Assembly: GCF_044359855.1 (NCBI RefSeq)
Contig: NZ_CP132291.1
Span: forward strand, 2,790,001-2,854,000
Source: Rummeliibacillus pycnus_A
Lineage (GTDB): Bacteria; Bacillota; Bacilli; Bacillales_A; Planococcaceae
Direction of reading: 5' to 3'
Length of the DNA: 64,000 bases
A program made the position numbers and the translations under genes. How positions within the stretch are numbered: the stretch's first letter is position 1; each line of letters begins with the position of its first letter. This document shows, piece after piece, positions 46,079 through 54,283 of the stretch. The notes beneath the pieces were generated by a model, which had not been told where the DNA came from, made no database searches, and saw only the letters and a program-made list of their open reading frames with translations.

Positions 46079-47323
46079 TTAGTGATAAGTTGAGAAATTA
46101 AGTTCGTAAATAGCACGTGGCCTTCCTTGTTGATACGACATTTCTTCACCGACTACTTTAGCATAGCCGTGTTCCACCAATTTTTTTAAAATACGTTCAG
46201 TTGTTCTACGAGTAACTTGTAAGTATTCTGCTAAATCGAGAGCAGTAAATTGTAAAGATTGTCTGGAGACGCTAAAAGCCATAATCTTGGAAATGTTAAG
46301 CGGGCTCAACTTAGTTTCTTTTGCCATTCGCAGCACATAGGGATCCTTTGTTTGCAAGGATAACGTAGTAGGGTCTTTAGGAAACGGTCCTTGCAATTCT
46401 TTGTTTTCATTCATAATGAAAACAGAATTGGGTGTTGCGAATTTTAATGCTTGTCTTGCATTTTTTTGTGCCTCTAAAATGGATACGCCATAACCGAATG
46501 TTAGTTTTATTGGATGTTTACTGATGTTAAAAAATGACTCTAATAGATTGTGGTGAAAAGCATTTTGGATATGGCCAAATGTAGTAAATAATTCAAAATG
46601 TTTGTCATCAATCTTTTGGTAGGATGCATGTGTAGTTGCTACAATTCGTTGTAAAACAAGTTGATAATCTTCTATGGATTCAAGAAATTCTAGTACGCCT
46701 ACAGCTGCTTTTGCAGATTCTGACTTTGTCATTTTCGATAATGCTTTTGTTTGCTCCAAACGACGTTTGATAGAGCTATTCGAATCATGCATTCGCATCG
46801 CCGGAATTCCTTCCGCAGTAAGTGCATCATAAACACTGTGAATACTTGTAATAACAAAGCCAATTTTTTCATCTTGCCATAATTGTTTATGATGACGGAA
46901 AATATGATCGAATGGTTTGTCGATATGAATTTCTTGTATAAATGGTAATGGCCCTTCATAATGAATATCATTTACAATATTTTGTACGTGTTGCATATTC
47001 ATCACATCAATTGATATTTTTGAAAGTGGCAAGTTATTATTTGCTAATACTGATAATATTGATGTAGATATAGCAAACTCTTCTTGTTGTAAATATGTCC
47101 ATGGAATTGGCCAGCTAGGTAATAATGGCTTTGCGTATAAATAAGGCAATGTACCAGATAATAATAATACATCACAAGGTTTTATTTGTTTCATTAACAT
47201 AGGTGTTTCATCTGGAGTCTTATAGATGTAAAATTCTAATTGGATATTCTCAACTTCTTGTGCGATACTTATTAAACGATCTCTAAAAGCAAGAGAACTA
47301 ATGACTGCAATTTTAGTAGACAT
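46079..47323 (-). CDS. Unclassified HTH transcriptional regulator with N-terminal sensor region
   Basis: 414 aa; ATG behind AAAGGAATC. Residues 1-190 resemble a periplasmic-binding/PrpR-N-like sensor (KIAVISSLAFRDRLISIAQE; CDVLLLSGTLPYLYA). About 220-320 has a degenerate GGDEF-like pattern (LTFGYGVSILEAQKNARQALKFA) as in CdaR-type regulators. The C-terminus is a winged helix (FTALDLAEYLQVTRRTTERILKKLVEHGYAKV). It is transcribed divergently from the dipeptide epimerase across a 99-bp gap holding a tandem RCGAC operator, and is probably its regulator. Confidence 0.7.
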   Translation of the reverse strand: MSTKIAVISSLAFRDRLISIAQEVENIQLEFYIYKTPDETPMLMKQIKPCDVLLLSGTLPYLYAKPLLPSWPIPWTYLQQEEFAISTSILSVLANNNLPLSKISIDVMNMQHVQNIVNDIHYEGPLPFIQEIHIDKPFDHIFRHHKQLWQDEKIGFVITSIHSVYDALTAEGIPAMRMHDSNSSIKRRLEQTKALSKMTKSESAKAAVGVLEFLESIEDYQLVLQRIVATTHASYQKIDDKHFELFTTFGHIQNAFHHNLLESFFNISKHPIKLTFGYGVSILEAQKNARQALKFATPNSVFIMNENKELQGPFPKDPTTLSLQTKDPYVLRMAKETKLSPLNISKIMAFSVSRQSLQFTALDLAEYLQVTRRTTERILKKLVEHGYAKVVGEEMSYQQGRPRAIYELNFSTYH

Positions 47324-47359
47324 TACATCGATTCCTTTATTATTTTTTTATCATTAATA

Positions 47360-47375
47360 GCGACTATTTAACGAC
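47360..47375 (+). promoter_or_regulatory. Tandem RCGAC operator, site B
   Basis: GCGAC at 47360-47364 and ACGAC at 47371-47375, an 11-bp period (GCGACTATTTA, ACGACAACTAT). It lies in the divergent region between the regulator and epimerase genes and mirrors site A upstream of nhaC. Confidence 0.5.
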
Positions 47376-47422
47376 AACTATATCAAGAGAAAATAATTTT
47401 GTAAAGAAAAGAGTGGGAGATT

Positions 47423-48532
47423 ATGAAAATAACCGAAGTGGAAATTTATGCAATTGAATTACCCTTAATTGAACCGTTTATAATTAGTTACGATACTTAT
47501 GACACAATGCCTTCTATTATTGTGAAAATGACAACCGATGAAGGGATTATTGGTTACGGAGAAGCAGTACCCGACGAGCATGTAACGGGGGAAACATGGG
47601 AAAGTACTTATATGGTCTTAAAACATCAATTAGCACCAGCAGTAATTGGTCATGATCCTCTTGGCTTTGAGAAAATTCATGAATTGATGGATAAAACCGT
47701 TTATCAAGTACCTGCAGCTAAAGCAGCAATCGACATCGCTTGTTTCGATATAGCAGGTAAGAAGTTAAATGTCCCTGTTTATCAATTAATTGGTGGCCGC
47801 TATCACGAGAAATTTCCAATTACCCATGTGTTAAGTATTGGAACTCCTGAAAAAATGGCAAACGAAGCTGCTGAACGTGTCGCAATGGGTTATCGTTCAT
47901 TTAAAATGAAGGTCGGTACAGAAGTCATGAAAGATGTAGAAAGAATTCAAGCGGTACGTGAAAAAGTTGGAGAAGATATCGATATTCGTGTAGATGTCAA
48001 CCAAGGCTGGCATAATGCTTCTACTACTTTAAAAGGTTTACGGGCATTACGTGACGTCAACTTGGATTGGCTAGAACAACCAGTAGATGCAGATGATATC
48101 GATGCAATGGTTGAAGTAAAGTCTAAAACAGATGTGACATTGATGATTGATGAAGCATTACACGGTGCAAAAGAAATGCGTGAAATTATCGCAAAACGTG
48201 CAGCCGATAAAGTGAATATCAAATTGATGAAATGTGGTGGTATTTATCCGGCTATGAAACTTGCGAATATGGCAGAAATGGCGGGGATTGAGTGCCAAGT
48301 AGGCTCTATGGTTGAATCATCAATCGGTTCAGCAGCAGGCTTCCACGTAGCATTTTCGAAAAAGATTATGAAGAGCGTCGAATTAACAGGGCCACTAAAA
48401 TTCTCTAAAGATGTTGGAAACCTTCACTATGATGTCCCATTTATTTGCTTAAATGAACGACCTGGATTAGGTATTGATGTAGATGAAAATGTGATACAAG
48501 AACTTTGCCGACATTCATGCATTGTTCGCTAG
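47423..48532 (+). CDS. ykfB: Dipeptide epimerase (L-Ala-D/L-Glu epimerase type, enolase superfamily)
   Basis: 369 aa; ATG after GAGTGGGAG. Enolase-superfamily capping domain (1-120) and barrel with the acid/base pair K161-x-K163 (FKMKVG) and K267 (IKLMKCGG). Metal ligands are D191 (DVNQ), E219 (LEQP) and D243 (IDEA), which is the muconate-lactonising subgroup. Relatives epimerise dipeptides such as L-Ala-D-Glu from murein breakdown. The exact specificity cannot be read here. It is followed 12 nt later by a GNAT gene. Confidence 0.85.
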   Translation: MKITEVEIYAIELPLIEPFIISYDTYDTMPSIIVKMTTDEGIIGYGEAVPDEHVTGETWESTYMVLKHQLAPAVIGHDPLGFEKIHELMDKTVYQVPAAKAAIDIACFDIAGKKLNVPVYQLIGGRYHEKFPITHVLSIGTPEKMANEAAERVAMGYRSFKMKVGTEVMKDVERIQAVREKVGEDIDIRVDVNQGWHNASTTLKGLRALRDVNLDWLEQPVDADDIDAMVEVKSKTDVTLMIDEALHGAKEMREIIAKRAADKVNIKLMKCGGIYPAMKLANMAEMAGIECQVGSMVESSIGSAAGFHVAFSKKIMKSVELTGPLKFSKDVGNLHYDVPFICLNERPGLGIDVDENVIQELCRHSCIVR

Positions 48533-48544
48533 AAGGGAAGTAAT

Positions 48545-49228
48545 ATGATGACTACTATTGCAGAGGGTTTGCTAGGTTCAACACCATATACTGTTGAAAT
48601 ATTAACAATGCCCCATATACCGCAACTTGAAAAATTACAAGCTGAGGTATGTGCTGCATTACCTGATAAAAATACATTGCAACCTCTTAGCGAAGAGGAA
48701 TTCAGCTATATTTTAAATGATCATGGTTTAATGATTGGAGTATATGTAGATGATGAATTGATCGCATTTCGAGCATTACTTGAGCCGATTATTGATGATG
48801 AACATTTAGGAAGAGATTGTGATATTCCTGAGGAAAAACTGTCACGTGTACTCTATCAAGAGATTTCAAATGTATCACCAAGATATCGTGGCTATGGCTT
48901 GCAAAAAAAGATGGCCCAAATTATTATGGATCAAATCGATTTAAGCCGTTTTGATTATATTTGTGCTACAGTAAAACCACTAAATATCCCAAGCTTGAAA
49001 GATAAGTTTTCTCAAGGGCTACTCGTAGCAGGTTTAAAAGAAAAATATGGCAATAAACTTCGCTATATTTTCTACAAAAATTTAAATGAGGAAAAGCCTA
49101 CTTTTACAGAAGCCAGAGCCTTATTAATGTCTGATACAACGGGGCAGCAGCAATTATTAAAAGAAGACTTTCTTGGAACGGATATGTTTGAACAAGATGG
49201 TCAGTGGTTTATTTCTTATAGAAGATAA
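48545..49228 (+). CDS. GNAT-family acetyltransferase-like protein
   Basis: 227 aa; ATG behind AAGGGAAG, two adjacent ATGs possible. The acetyl-CoA loop is SPRYRGYGLQKKMAQIIMDQ (about 115-134), matching R/QxxGxG/A. The preceding strand MIGVYVDDELIAFRALLEP fits the fold. It is in the same transcript as the epimerase, so it may acylate an epimerised dipeptide or amino acid (inference). Terminator 49235-49280. Confidence 0.72.
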   Translation: MMTTIAEGLLGSTPYTVEILTMPHIPQLEKLQAEVCAALPDKNTLQPLSEEEFSYILNDHGLMIGVYVDDELIAFRALLEPIIDDEHLGRDCDIPEEKLSRVLYQEISNVSPRYRGYGLQKKMAQIIMDQIDLSRFDYICATVKPLNIPSLKDKFSQGLLVAGLKEKYGNKLRYIFYKNLNEEKPTFTEARALLMSDTTGQQQLLKEDFLGTDMFEQDGQWFISYRR

Positions 49229-49234
49229 TAAAAT

Positions 49235-49280
49235 AGGGGCATCGCATTAGTGAGATTTTTCGACTATGCGGTGCCTCTTT
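49235..49280 (+). terminator. Terminator of the epimerase-GNAT operon
   Basis: AGGGGCATCGCAT / ATGCGGTGCCTCT with two wobble pairs, then TTT. Confidence 0.65.
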
Positions 49281-49362
49281 AAAGATGAATGATTCGCCAA
49301 AACAAGTTACAATTACATCAAGAAGTCTGATAATAGCAATATAAGCGTAAGGAGTGGATAAT

Positions 49363-50328
49363 TTGAATAAAACCCCAGTGATTATTGACTGTGACCCAGG
49401 AATTGACGATGCTATGATGCTTGCTCTGGCATTTTCGCGTCCAGAATTAGATATTAAGCTTGTCACAATAGAAGCAGGTAATTTATCAACAGATAAAACG
49501 ACATATAATGCCCTTAGCTTTTTAACCTATATAGGGCAAGAGGTAGAAGTAGCACGTGGTCTTGAGCAACCTATTTTCCGGACTTTAGAAGTAGCGGAAG
49601 ATATTCATGGTGAAGGGGGACTCGGCAATGTAAAATGGGCAGATCCAACTTTAAAAGAAAGCGATCGAACTGCTATCACGGCTATGTGTGAAATTTTGCT
49701 AGCAAGTGAGCAACCAGTTATTATTGTCGCAACCGGCCCGTTAACAAATATTGGCGCATTGTTACTTGCACATCCAGAAGTAAAACCTAAGATTAAATTG
49801 ATTTCATGGATGGGTGGAGCCGCTGTTGGTGGGAACATGTCAACAACTGCAGAATTCAATTCTTATGTAGATCCACATGCTACAGAGCTTGTATTCCGCT
49901 CAGGCGTACCGATTATGATGAGCGGTCTAGATGTAACGCATAAAGCGTATATCACAAGAGAAGAAATGGCAAAACTACGTACACTTGGTACACCATTTGC
50001 TGAAAAAGCAGCCGATATGATGAAATTCTATACATTTACACAATCACAAACACCATTCCATCCACCACATTTTGAAGAGCAAATTCGTGTCCATGACGTT
50101 TGTGCTGTCGCAGCCTTAGTAGCACCTGAATTATTCCAAGGTGACGATTATTATGTAGAAATTGAATTAGAAGGTCGATTAACTGCAGGATCTACAATTG
50201 TCGATTATGCAAATAAAACAGGTAAAACCCCAAATGCCAAAGTATTACATAGCGTAGATCGTGAAGGCTTTGTAGAACTATTCTTTGAGGCTTGTACTAT
50301 AATGGGAGAAAAGCTTTTAGAGAAATAA
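49363..50328 (+). CDS. Ribonucleoside hydrolase (IunH family)
   Basis: 321 aa; TTG at 49363 is 8 nt after AAGGAG, while the GTG at 49354 overlaps that site. Calcium-site motif DCDPGIDDAMML (residues about 8-19), plus IEAGNLSTDKT, ATGPLTNIGALL and the C-terminal HDVCAVAAL. It cleaves the N-glycosidic bond of nucleosides for base salvage; purine or pyrimidine preference is uncertain. Monocistronic with a terminator at 50448-50487. Confidence 0.87.
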   Translation: MNKTPVIIDCDPGIDDAMMLALAFSRPELDIKLVTIEAGNLSTDKTTYNALSFLTYIGQEVEVARGLEQPIFRTLEVAEDIHGEGGLGNVKWADPTLKESDRTAITAMCEILLASEQPVIIVATGPLTNIGALLLAHPEVKPKIKLISWMGGAAVGGNMSTTAEFNSYVDPHATELVFRSGVPIMMSGLDVTHKAYITREEMAKLRTLGTPFAEKAADMMKFYTFTQSQTPFHPPHFEEQIRVHDVCAVAALVAPELFQGDDYYVEIELEGRLTAGSTIVDYANKTGKTPNAKVLHSVDREGFVELFFEACTIMGEKLLEK

Positions 50329-50447
50329 TTAGAGCTATTTTCTAATGGGAAAATGGTTCCGGTTATAGGTTTGCCCGCGCAAAGAGTTCGCGATGAAAGC
50401 GAAACTGATAAAGTATCAACAGCATTGTTAAGCAAAGCCCCAAAAAT

Positions 50448-50487
50448 AAAAAGTTGTCTTAAAAATTTTTAAGACAACTTTTTTTAT
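50448..50487. terminator. Strong terminator
   Basis: AAAGTTGTCTTAAAAA / TTTTTAAGACAACTTT with T run, functional in both directions between convergent genes. Confidence 0.85.
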
Positions 50488-50511
50488 TTTATAGTTATTC
50501 AAGCTGAGAAA

Positions 50512-50721
50512 TCAGGTCCATTTACCATCGTATTTATCGTCTTTAGCTTCTGACTCTAAATCTTTAGTTAGTTCTTCCATTGGAATTGGATCGACGGAAT
50601 GCATATCTTCGTACAAATCATATAGACTAATATTTTCTGAATTCATCATATCAGGCCGTTCATCAGATGGTAAGTCTGCAAATATTTTTTTGTCTTTAGG
50701 TAACGAATCCTTCTTCATCAT
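50512..50721 (-). CDS. Small acidic hypothetical protein
   Basis: 69 aa; ATG behind AAAGGAGTGTGAC. Acidic and methionine-rich (DERPDMMNSENISLYDLYED..., DPIPMEELTKDLESEAKDD), no signal peptide or membrane helix. It is followed closely by the terminator. Family not recognised. Confidence 0.6.
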   Translation of the reverse strand: MMKKDSLPKDKKIFADLPSDERPDMMNSENISLYDLYEDMHSVDPIPMEELTKDLESEAKDDKYDGKWT

Positions 50722-50764
50722 GTCACACTCCTTTTAAAGAGTAGTGTGTGTCTAGTGAATAATA

Positions 50765-52051
50765 TTATGCACCAACTGCAGTTTGATACAGAAGATATAT
50801 ATTTAAGAGTACAACGATTGCTGCCACGATCCAGCCAAGAATCGTTGTAAACTTATGATTAACAAGTCCGCCCATAATTTTCTTATTACTTGTGAACATA
50901 ATTAATGGGATTAATGCGAAGGCAATTCCAAAGGATAAAATAACCTGACTCCACACAAGGGCTTTTGTTGCGTTGGCACCAAAAGCGATGATTAATAGAG
51001 GTGGAATCATAGTAATTGCACGACGTAAATAAATCGGAATATGTTTATTGATAAAGCCTTGCATTACAACATCTCCCGATAAAGTACCCACAGATGAGCT
51101 GGCAAGACCTGCGATTAGTAAACCTAAACCAAATGATATAGATGCCATTGGTCCAAGCATATCGTGAAGTGAATGAAAAGCAACATCTAAATCTTCAACA
51201 TTCATACCTTTTGTATGGAACACAGCTGCTGCGATGATTAACATGCTCATATTGATGGCACCTGCAATAATCATAGCAATGACAATATCCATAAATTCAA
51301 ATTTAAAGATTTTACGTTTCTCTTCATCATTTTTACCCACAACGCGATGTTGAGTTAGTGATGAATGCAAATATATAGCATGTGGCATAACCGTAGCTCC
51401 CAAAATACCTGTTGCAAGCAAAATTGAATTAACATCGGCAAATTTAGGTATGAAACCTGCAGCGATTGAACCGGCATCTGGATGTGCCAAGAACGTTTGG
51501 AGCGCAAACGCTAATACAACCATCATTACCATTGCGGTTATTCCAGCTTCAAAGGCACGTACGCCACGGCGTTGAAGTTCTAAAATAGCAAATGAACCAA
51601 CAGCTGTGATGAGTGCTGCAGGGAGCATTGGGATATCGAACAATAAATACATACCTAGTGCCGCACCGATAAACTCAGCTAAGTCCGTTGCCATTATGAC
51701 AAGCTCTGCTTGAATCCATAATAGGATAGATGTTTTTTTTGAAAAGTTTTCGCGTGCAACCTCGGGTAAGTTTTTCCCTGTTGCAATACCGAGTTTTGCA
51801 GATAATGATTGGATTAGAACTGCCATTAAATTTGAAAAGGCAATTACCCATAATAATAAATATCCATATTGAGATCCAGCGGTAATATTAGTAGCAAAGT
51901 TTCCGGGATCTATATAAGCCACAGCTGCAATAAAAGCAGGTCCTAAGAAGGGAAGTACGCTTTTAATGCCACGCACTTTGCCATTTAGAACATCTTGAGC
52001 TGTTGGGTGTTGTAACCTTGAGATTTGTTTTTCTTTATATACTCTACTCAC
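50765..52051 (-). CDS. mntH: Nramp-family manganese/divalent metal transporter
   Basis: 428 aa; GTG start after GGGGGAAAAAT. Eleven membrane helices. The metal-site motif DPGNFATNI in helix 1 and MPHAIYLHSSL in helix 6 are intact. It imports Mn2+ with protons. An imperfect palindrome upstream looks like an MntR box, as expected for mntH in Bacillus. Confidence 0.92.
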   Translation of the reverse strand: MSRVYKEKQISRLQHPTAQDVLNGKVRGIKSVLPFLGPAFIAAVAYIDPGNFATNITAGSQYGYLLLWVIAFSNLMAVLIQSLSAKLGIATGKNLPEVARENFSKKTSILLWIQAELVIMATDLAEFIGAALGMYLLFDIPMLPAALITAVGSFAILELQRRGVRAFEAGITAMVMMVVLAFALQTFLAHPDAGSIAAGFIPKFADVNSILLATGILGATVMPHAIYLHSSLTQHRVVGKNDEEKRKIFKFEFMDIVIAMIIAGAINMSMLIIAAAVFHTKGMNVEDLDVAFHSLHDMLGPMASISFGLGLLIAGLASSSVGTLSGDVVMQGFINKHIPIYLRRAITMIPPLLIIAFGANATKALVWSQVILSFGIAFALIPLIMFTSNKKIMGGLVNHKFTTILGWIVAAIVVLLNIYLLYQTAVGA

Positions 52052-52087
52052 ATTTTTCCCCCGTTCCCAAAAGTGTTATTGCCGAAA

Positions 52088-52110
52088 TAAAGTTTCCTGA
52101 AGGAAAGTTT
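52088..52110. promoter_or_regulatory. MntR-like box upstream of mntH
   Basis: AGTTTCCT-GA-AGGAAAGT (52091-52108), an inverted repeat with one mismatch. It resembles the Bacillus MntR operator (TTTGCCTTAAGGAAAC) and lies about 40 bp upstream of the GTG. Confidence 0.5.
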
Positions 52111-52220
52111 TGGTGTGATTAGTGTACTTCAATTGTTCTGAAAAGTAAAGATATTAGATTCATATTCTTTTATTTTCTTTCTAGGCCATCACACACACGT
52201 TTTAATTGAAAAAGCTTAAG

Positions 52221-52931
52221 CTATTTCAATGGACAAAAGCCACACTGCATCCATCCAGGGACGTCCTTTGAGAAACAGCAAGTTTTGCGCACAGGTATAT
52301 TGATGAGTTTTGAAGGATGATCTCCACCCGTATATTCTTTAAAATAAGAGTGTTTTGCAAACGAAGACCATAAAGAGTTATCTTCTAATAATGCAATATC
52401 GATTTGTGCTTGTTCGCAAGTGCCTGGATTTGAAAGAAGTACATGTAGATGCCATAACATATAACCAAAAACATTTTCCCATAGCATTTTCGGTGAAACC
52501 GAAGTAATTTTACGCAACTGAGAGAAAATTGCATTACATTGTTGTTCTAATATTTTCTTAAATGTAGTTTCCCGTTCGTCTTCATCAATCATTTGCCAAT
52601 CTAATGAATGTGTAAACATGCATAATGCTTTGTTTCCAAATTCCTCTTTAACACCAAACTTCAGATTACCAAAGGAACCATCCCATACTTCGTCGTACAT
52701 TGTTAACATATAAAACTGCATAGCAACAAACATGCCATAACGACGTGTAAAATACGATAAAGCAATTGTATCGGACTCTACCTTACTTATTGCTTTAATA
52801 AGCGTTAAAAAATCAGGTAAAAACTCATCGTTATGTAGTTGTTGCAGGTTAAATACAGTATTTGCTGAATCATCAACATAGATACTATAGGATTGTAATT
52901 GTTGTAGTTGATCTCTTGATAAAGAGCTCAT
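52221..52931 (-). CDS. FhuF-like ferric-siderophore reductase (2Fe-2S)
   Basis: 236 aa; ATG after AGAGGTGATAAT. The C-terminal cysteine cluster KTCCFSKDVPGWMQCGFCPL (about 216-235) is the CC-x10-C-x2-C iron-sulfur signature of FhuF. The rest is helical, as in that family. It is expected to reduce ferric siderophores in the cytosol. A Fur box lies 82 bp upstream. Confidence 0.78.
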   Translation of the reverse strand: MSSLSRDQLQQLQSYSIYVDDSANTVFNLQQLHNDEFLPDFLTLIKAISKVESDTIALSYFTRRYGMFVAMQFYMLTMYDEVWDGSFGNLKFGVKEEFGNKALCMFTHSLDWQMIDEDERETTFKKILEQQCNAIFSQLRKITSVSPKMLWENVFGYMLWHLHVLLSNPGTCEQAQIDIALLEDNSLWSSFAKHSYFKEYTGGDHPSKLINIPVRKTCCFSKDVPGWMQCGFCPLK

Positions 52932-52998
52932 ATTATCACCTCTTAAGTATTACTATACAATAATTATGTAATTTTCAAAAAATACTTTAGGATAAGTA

Positions 52999-53027
52999 TT
53001 GACTTTTCAATTGATAATGATTATCAT
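52999..53027 (+). promoter_or_regulatory. Promoter of candidate Fur-repressed sRNA
   Basis: TTGACT, 17 bp, TATCAT (5/6 match at each element). The Fur box covers the spacer end and -10, so iron-loaded Fur would block it. Confidence 0.6.
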
Positions 53028-53031
53028 TATC
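53013..53031. promoter_or_regulatory. Fur box
   Basis: GATAATGATTATCATTATC, an essentially perfect 19-bp inverted repeat (9-1-9). It overlaps the -10 of a plus-strand promoter (52999-53027) and lies upstream of the minus-strand FhuF-like gene. Confidence 0.9.
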
Positions 53032-53033
53032 GT

Positions 53034-53198
53034 ATAGAGAAATAAACCTCCTCTAAAAAATGTAAGTAGAGCAGGATTCAATTAGCTACTTTTCTCCAAA
53101 ATTTAGCTAGCAATAAAAAAATTCCTAAACCCCCCTCAAAAGATTAGGAATGCTCGACTAGACTGGGCGATAAGATTTCATCAATCTTATCGTTTTTT
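53034..53198 (+). ncRNA. Candidate Fur-regulated C-rich small RNA
   Basis: About 165 nt from the Fur-controlled promoter to a perfect terminator (CGATAAGATT / AATCTTATCG, T6, 53168-53198). No open frame has a SD. A hairpin at 53121-53151 (ATTCCTAA / TTAGGAAT) presents six C residues followed by T (53130-53136) in a 15-nt loop; a second CCTCCTCT tract is at 53047-53054. C-rich single-stranded seeds that pair to Shine-Dalgarno sequences are the hallmark of Fur-dependent sRNAs such as B. subtilis FsrA. Promoter, operator, hairpin and terminator are seen; the sRNA function is inferred. Confidence 0.6.
53168..53198 (+). terminator. Terminator of the candidate sRNA
   Basis: 10-bp perfect stem, TCATC loop, T6. 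No gene on the plus strand precedes it other than the proposed sRNA. Confidence 0.85.
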
Positions 53199-53284
53199 GT
53201 TATGTCCAAAATAATAATAATAAAAGATGCCCAGAAAATCAGCTTTCACTGACTTATAGGACATCTTCTTTATCCATTATTCTT

Positions 53285-54256
53285 TTATTCTATCTTTTGT
53301 TCAGTTTTCAAAACAACACTACTTTTTTTCTTCAGTAACGTGGTGTAATAGCTATGTAGTAACATACCGACAATAATAGTGGCTATACCAAAGAGTGCCA
53401 GTGGCTTAGGCAGTGGAACATCCAGTAGCAACATTTCGCCAACAATAACGAAAAGGATTTCAGTTGATTGTGTTGCTTCAACAGCCGCCAGTTTTCCTTG
53501 GTCATTATGGACGCGATCCGTTGCGATGAAGAATAGCACAGTCGCAATGACACCAGAGCTAATGCCGACAATTAATGATTGGATCATCTGACTAACTGAA
53601 GGAAGGCCAACCGTTGCAAGTGCATAAATTGCGATGACAATCCAAACAGGCATAGAAGCGATAGTCATTCCTAGTACACGTTGGAAAGTATCTAGCCGAC
53701 CATTACATACATCCATCATTTTCCGGTTTCCAAGTGGATACGCAAATGCAGCAATTACTACAGGGAAGATTCCAAATAGTAAGCTTTCTAAGGAAACGTT
53801 TTTCACACTTGGGATTTGAATTAAAATAATGCCGACTAAAATAATACTCGAAATAAGTAATGAAACGAGCGGTATTTTTTGCCGGATGACTTTACCATCA
53901 ATATATTGAACAAAGAACGGTGCAAGTAATACTCCTGCTACAATTGTAAACTGCCAAGTGCCTGATACGAGCCAACCTGGGCCGTATGCAGCAGCAAAAG
54001 TGAGGGGAGCATAAAAGAGCACAAAGCCAACAGAGCTCCAAAGAAGCCAAACTTTTGGTTGGGTTTTTATCTCTTTTGCTACGGCAGTAAGTCCTCTACG
54101 TGATGCGACGATGACAAGTAAAAAGGGAAGCATGAAGAAATAGCGCAATGATGAACTCCATAGCCAGCTTCCACCTTCTAGCTCCATCGAGTGATTTAAA
54201 ATAAATGTTACTGCAAAAAATAATGATGCCAAAACACCAAGTGCAATTTCTTTCAC
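53285..54256 (-). CDS. EmrE/DMT-superfamily multidrug-type transporter
   Basis: 323 aa; GTG start after AGGTGACATT. Ten membrane helices arranged as two EamA-like halves. Signatures of the 'multidrug resistance efflux transporter' group are LGVLASLFFAVTFILNHSME at the start and VEATQSTEILFVIVGEMLLL in helix 9. Substrate unknown. It lies 27 bp downstream of pepT in the same direction, so the two may be co-transcribed. Confidence 0.75.
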   Translation of the reverse strand: MKEIALGVLASLFFAVTFILNHSMELEGGSWLWSSSLRYFFMLPFLLVIVASRRGLTAVAKEIKTQPKVWLLWSSVGFVLFYAPLTFAAAYGPGWLVSGTWQFTIVAGVLLAPFFVQYIDGKVIRQKIPLVSLLISSIILVGIILIQIPSVKNVSLESLLFGIFPVVIAAFAYPLGNRKMMDVCNGRLDTFQRVLGMTIASMPVWIVIAIYALATVGLPSVSQMIQSLIVGISSGVIATVLFFIATDRVHNDQGKLAAVEATQSTEILFVIVGEMLLLDVPLPKPLALFGIATIIVGMLLHSYYTTLLKKKSSVVLKTEQKIE

Positions 54257-54283
54257 AATGTCACCTGCCTATCGATTCACCAA

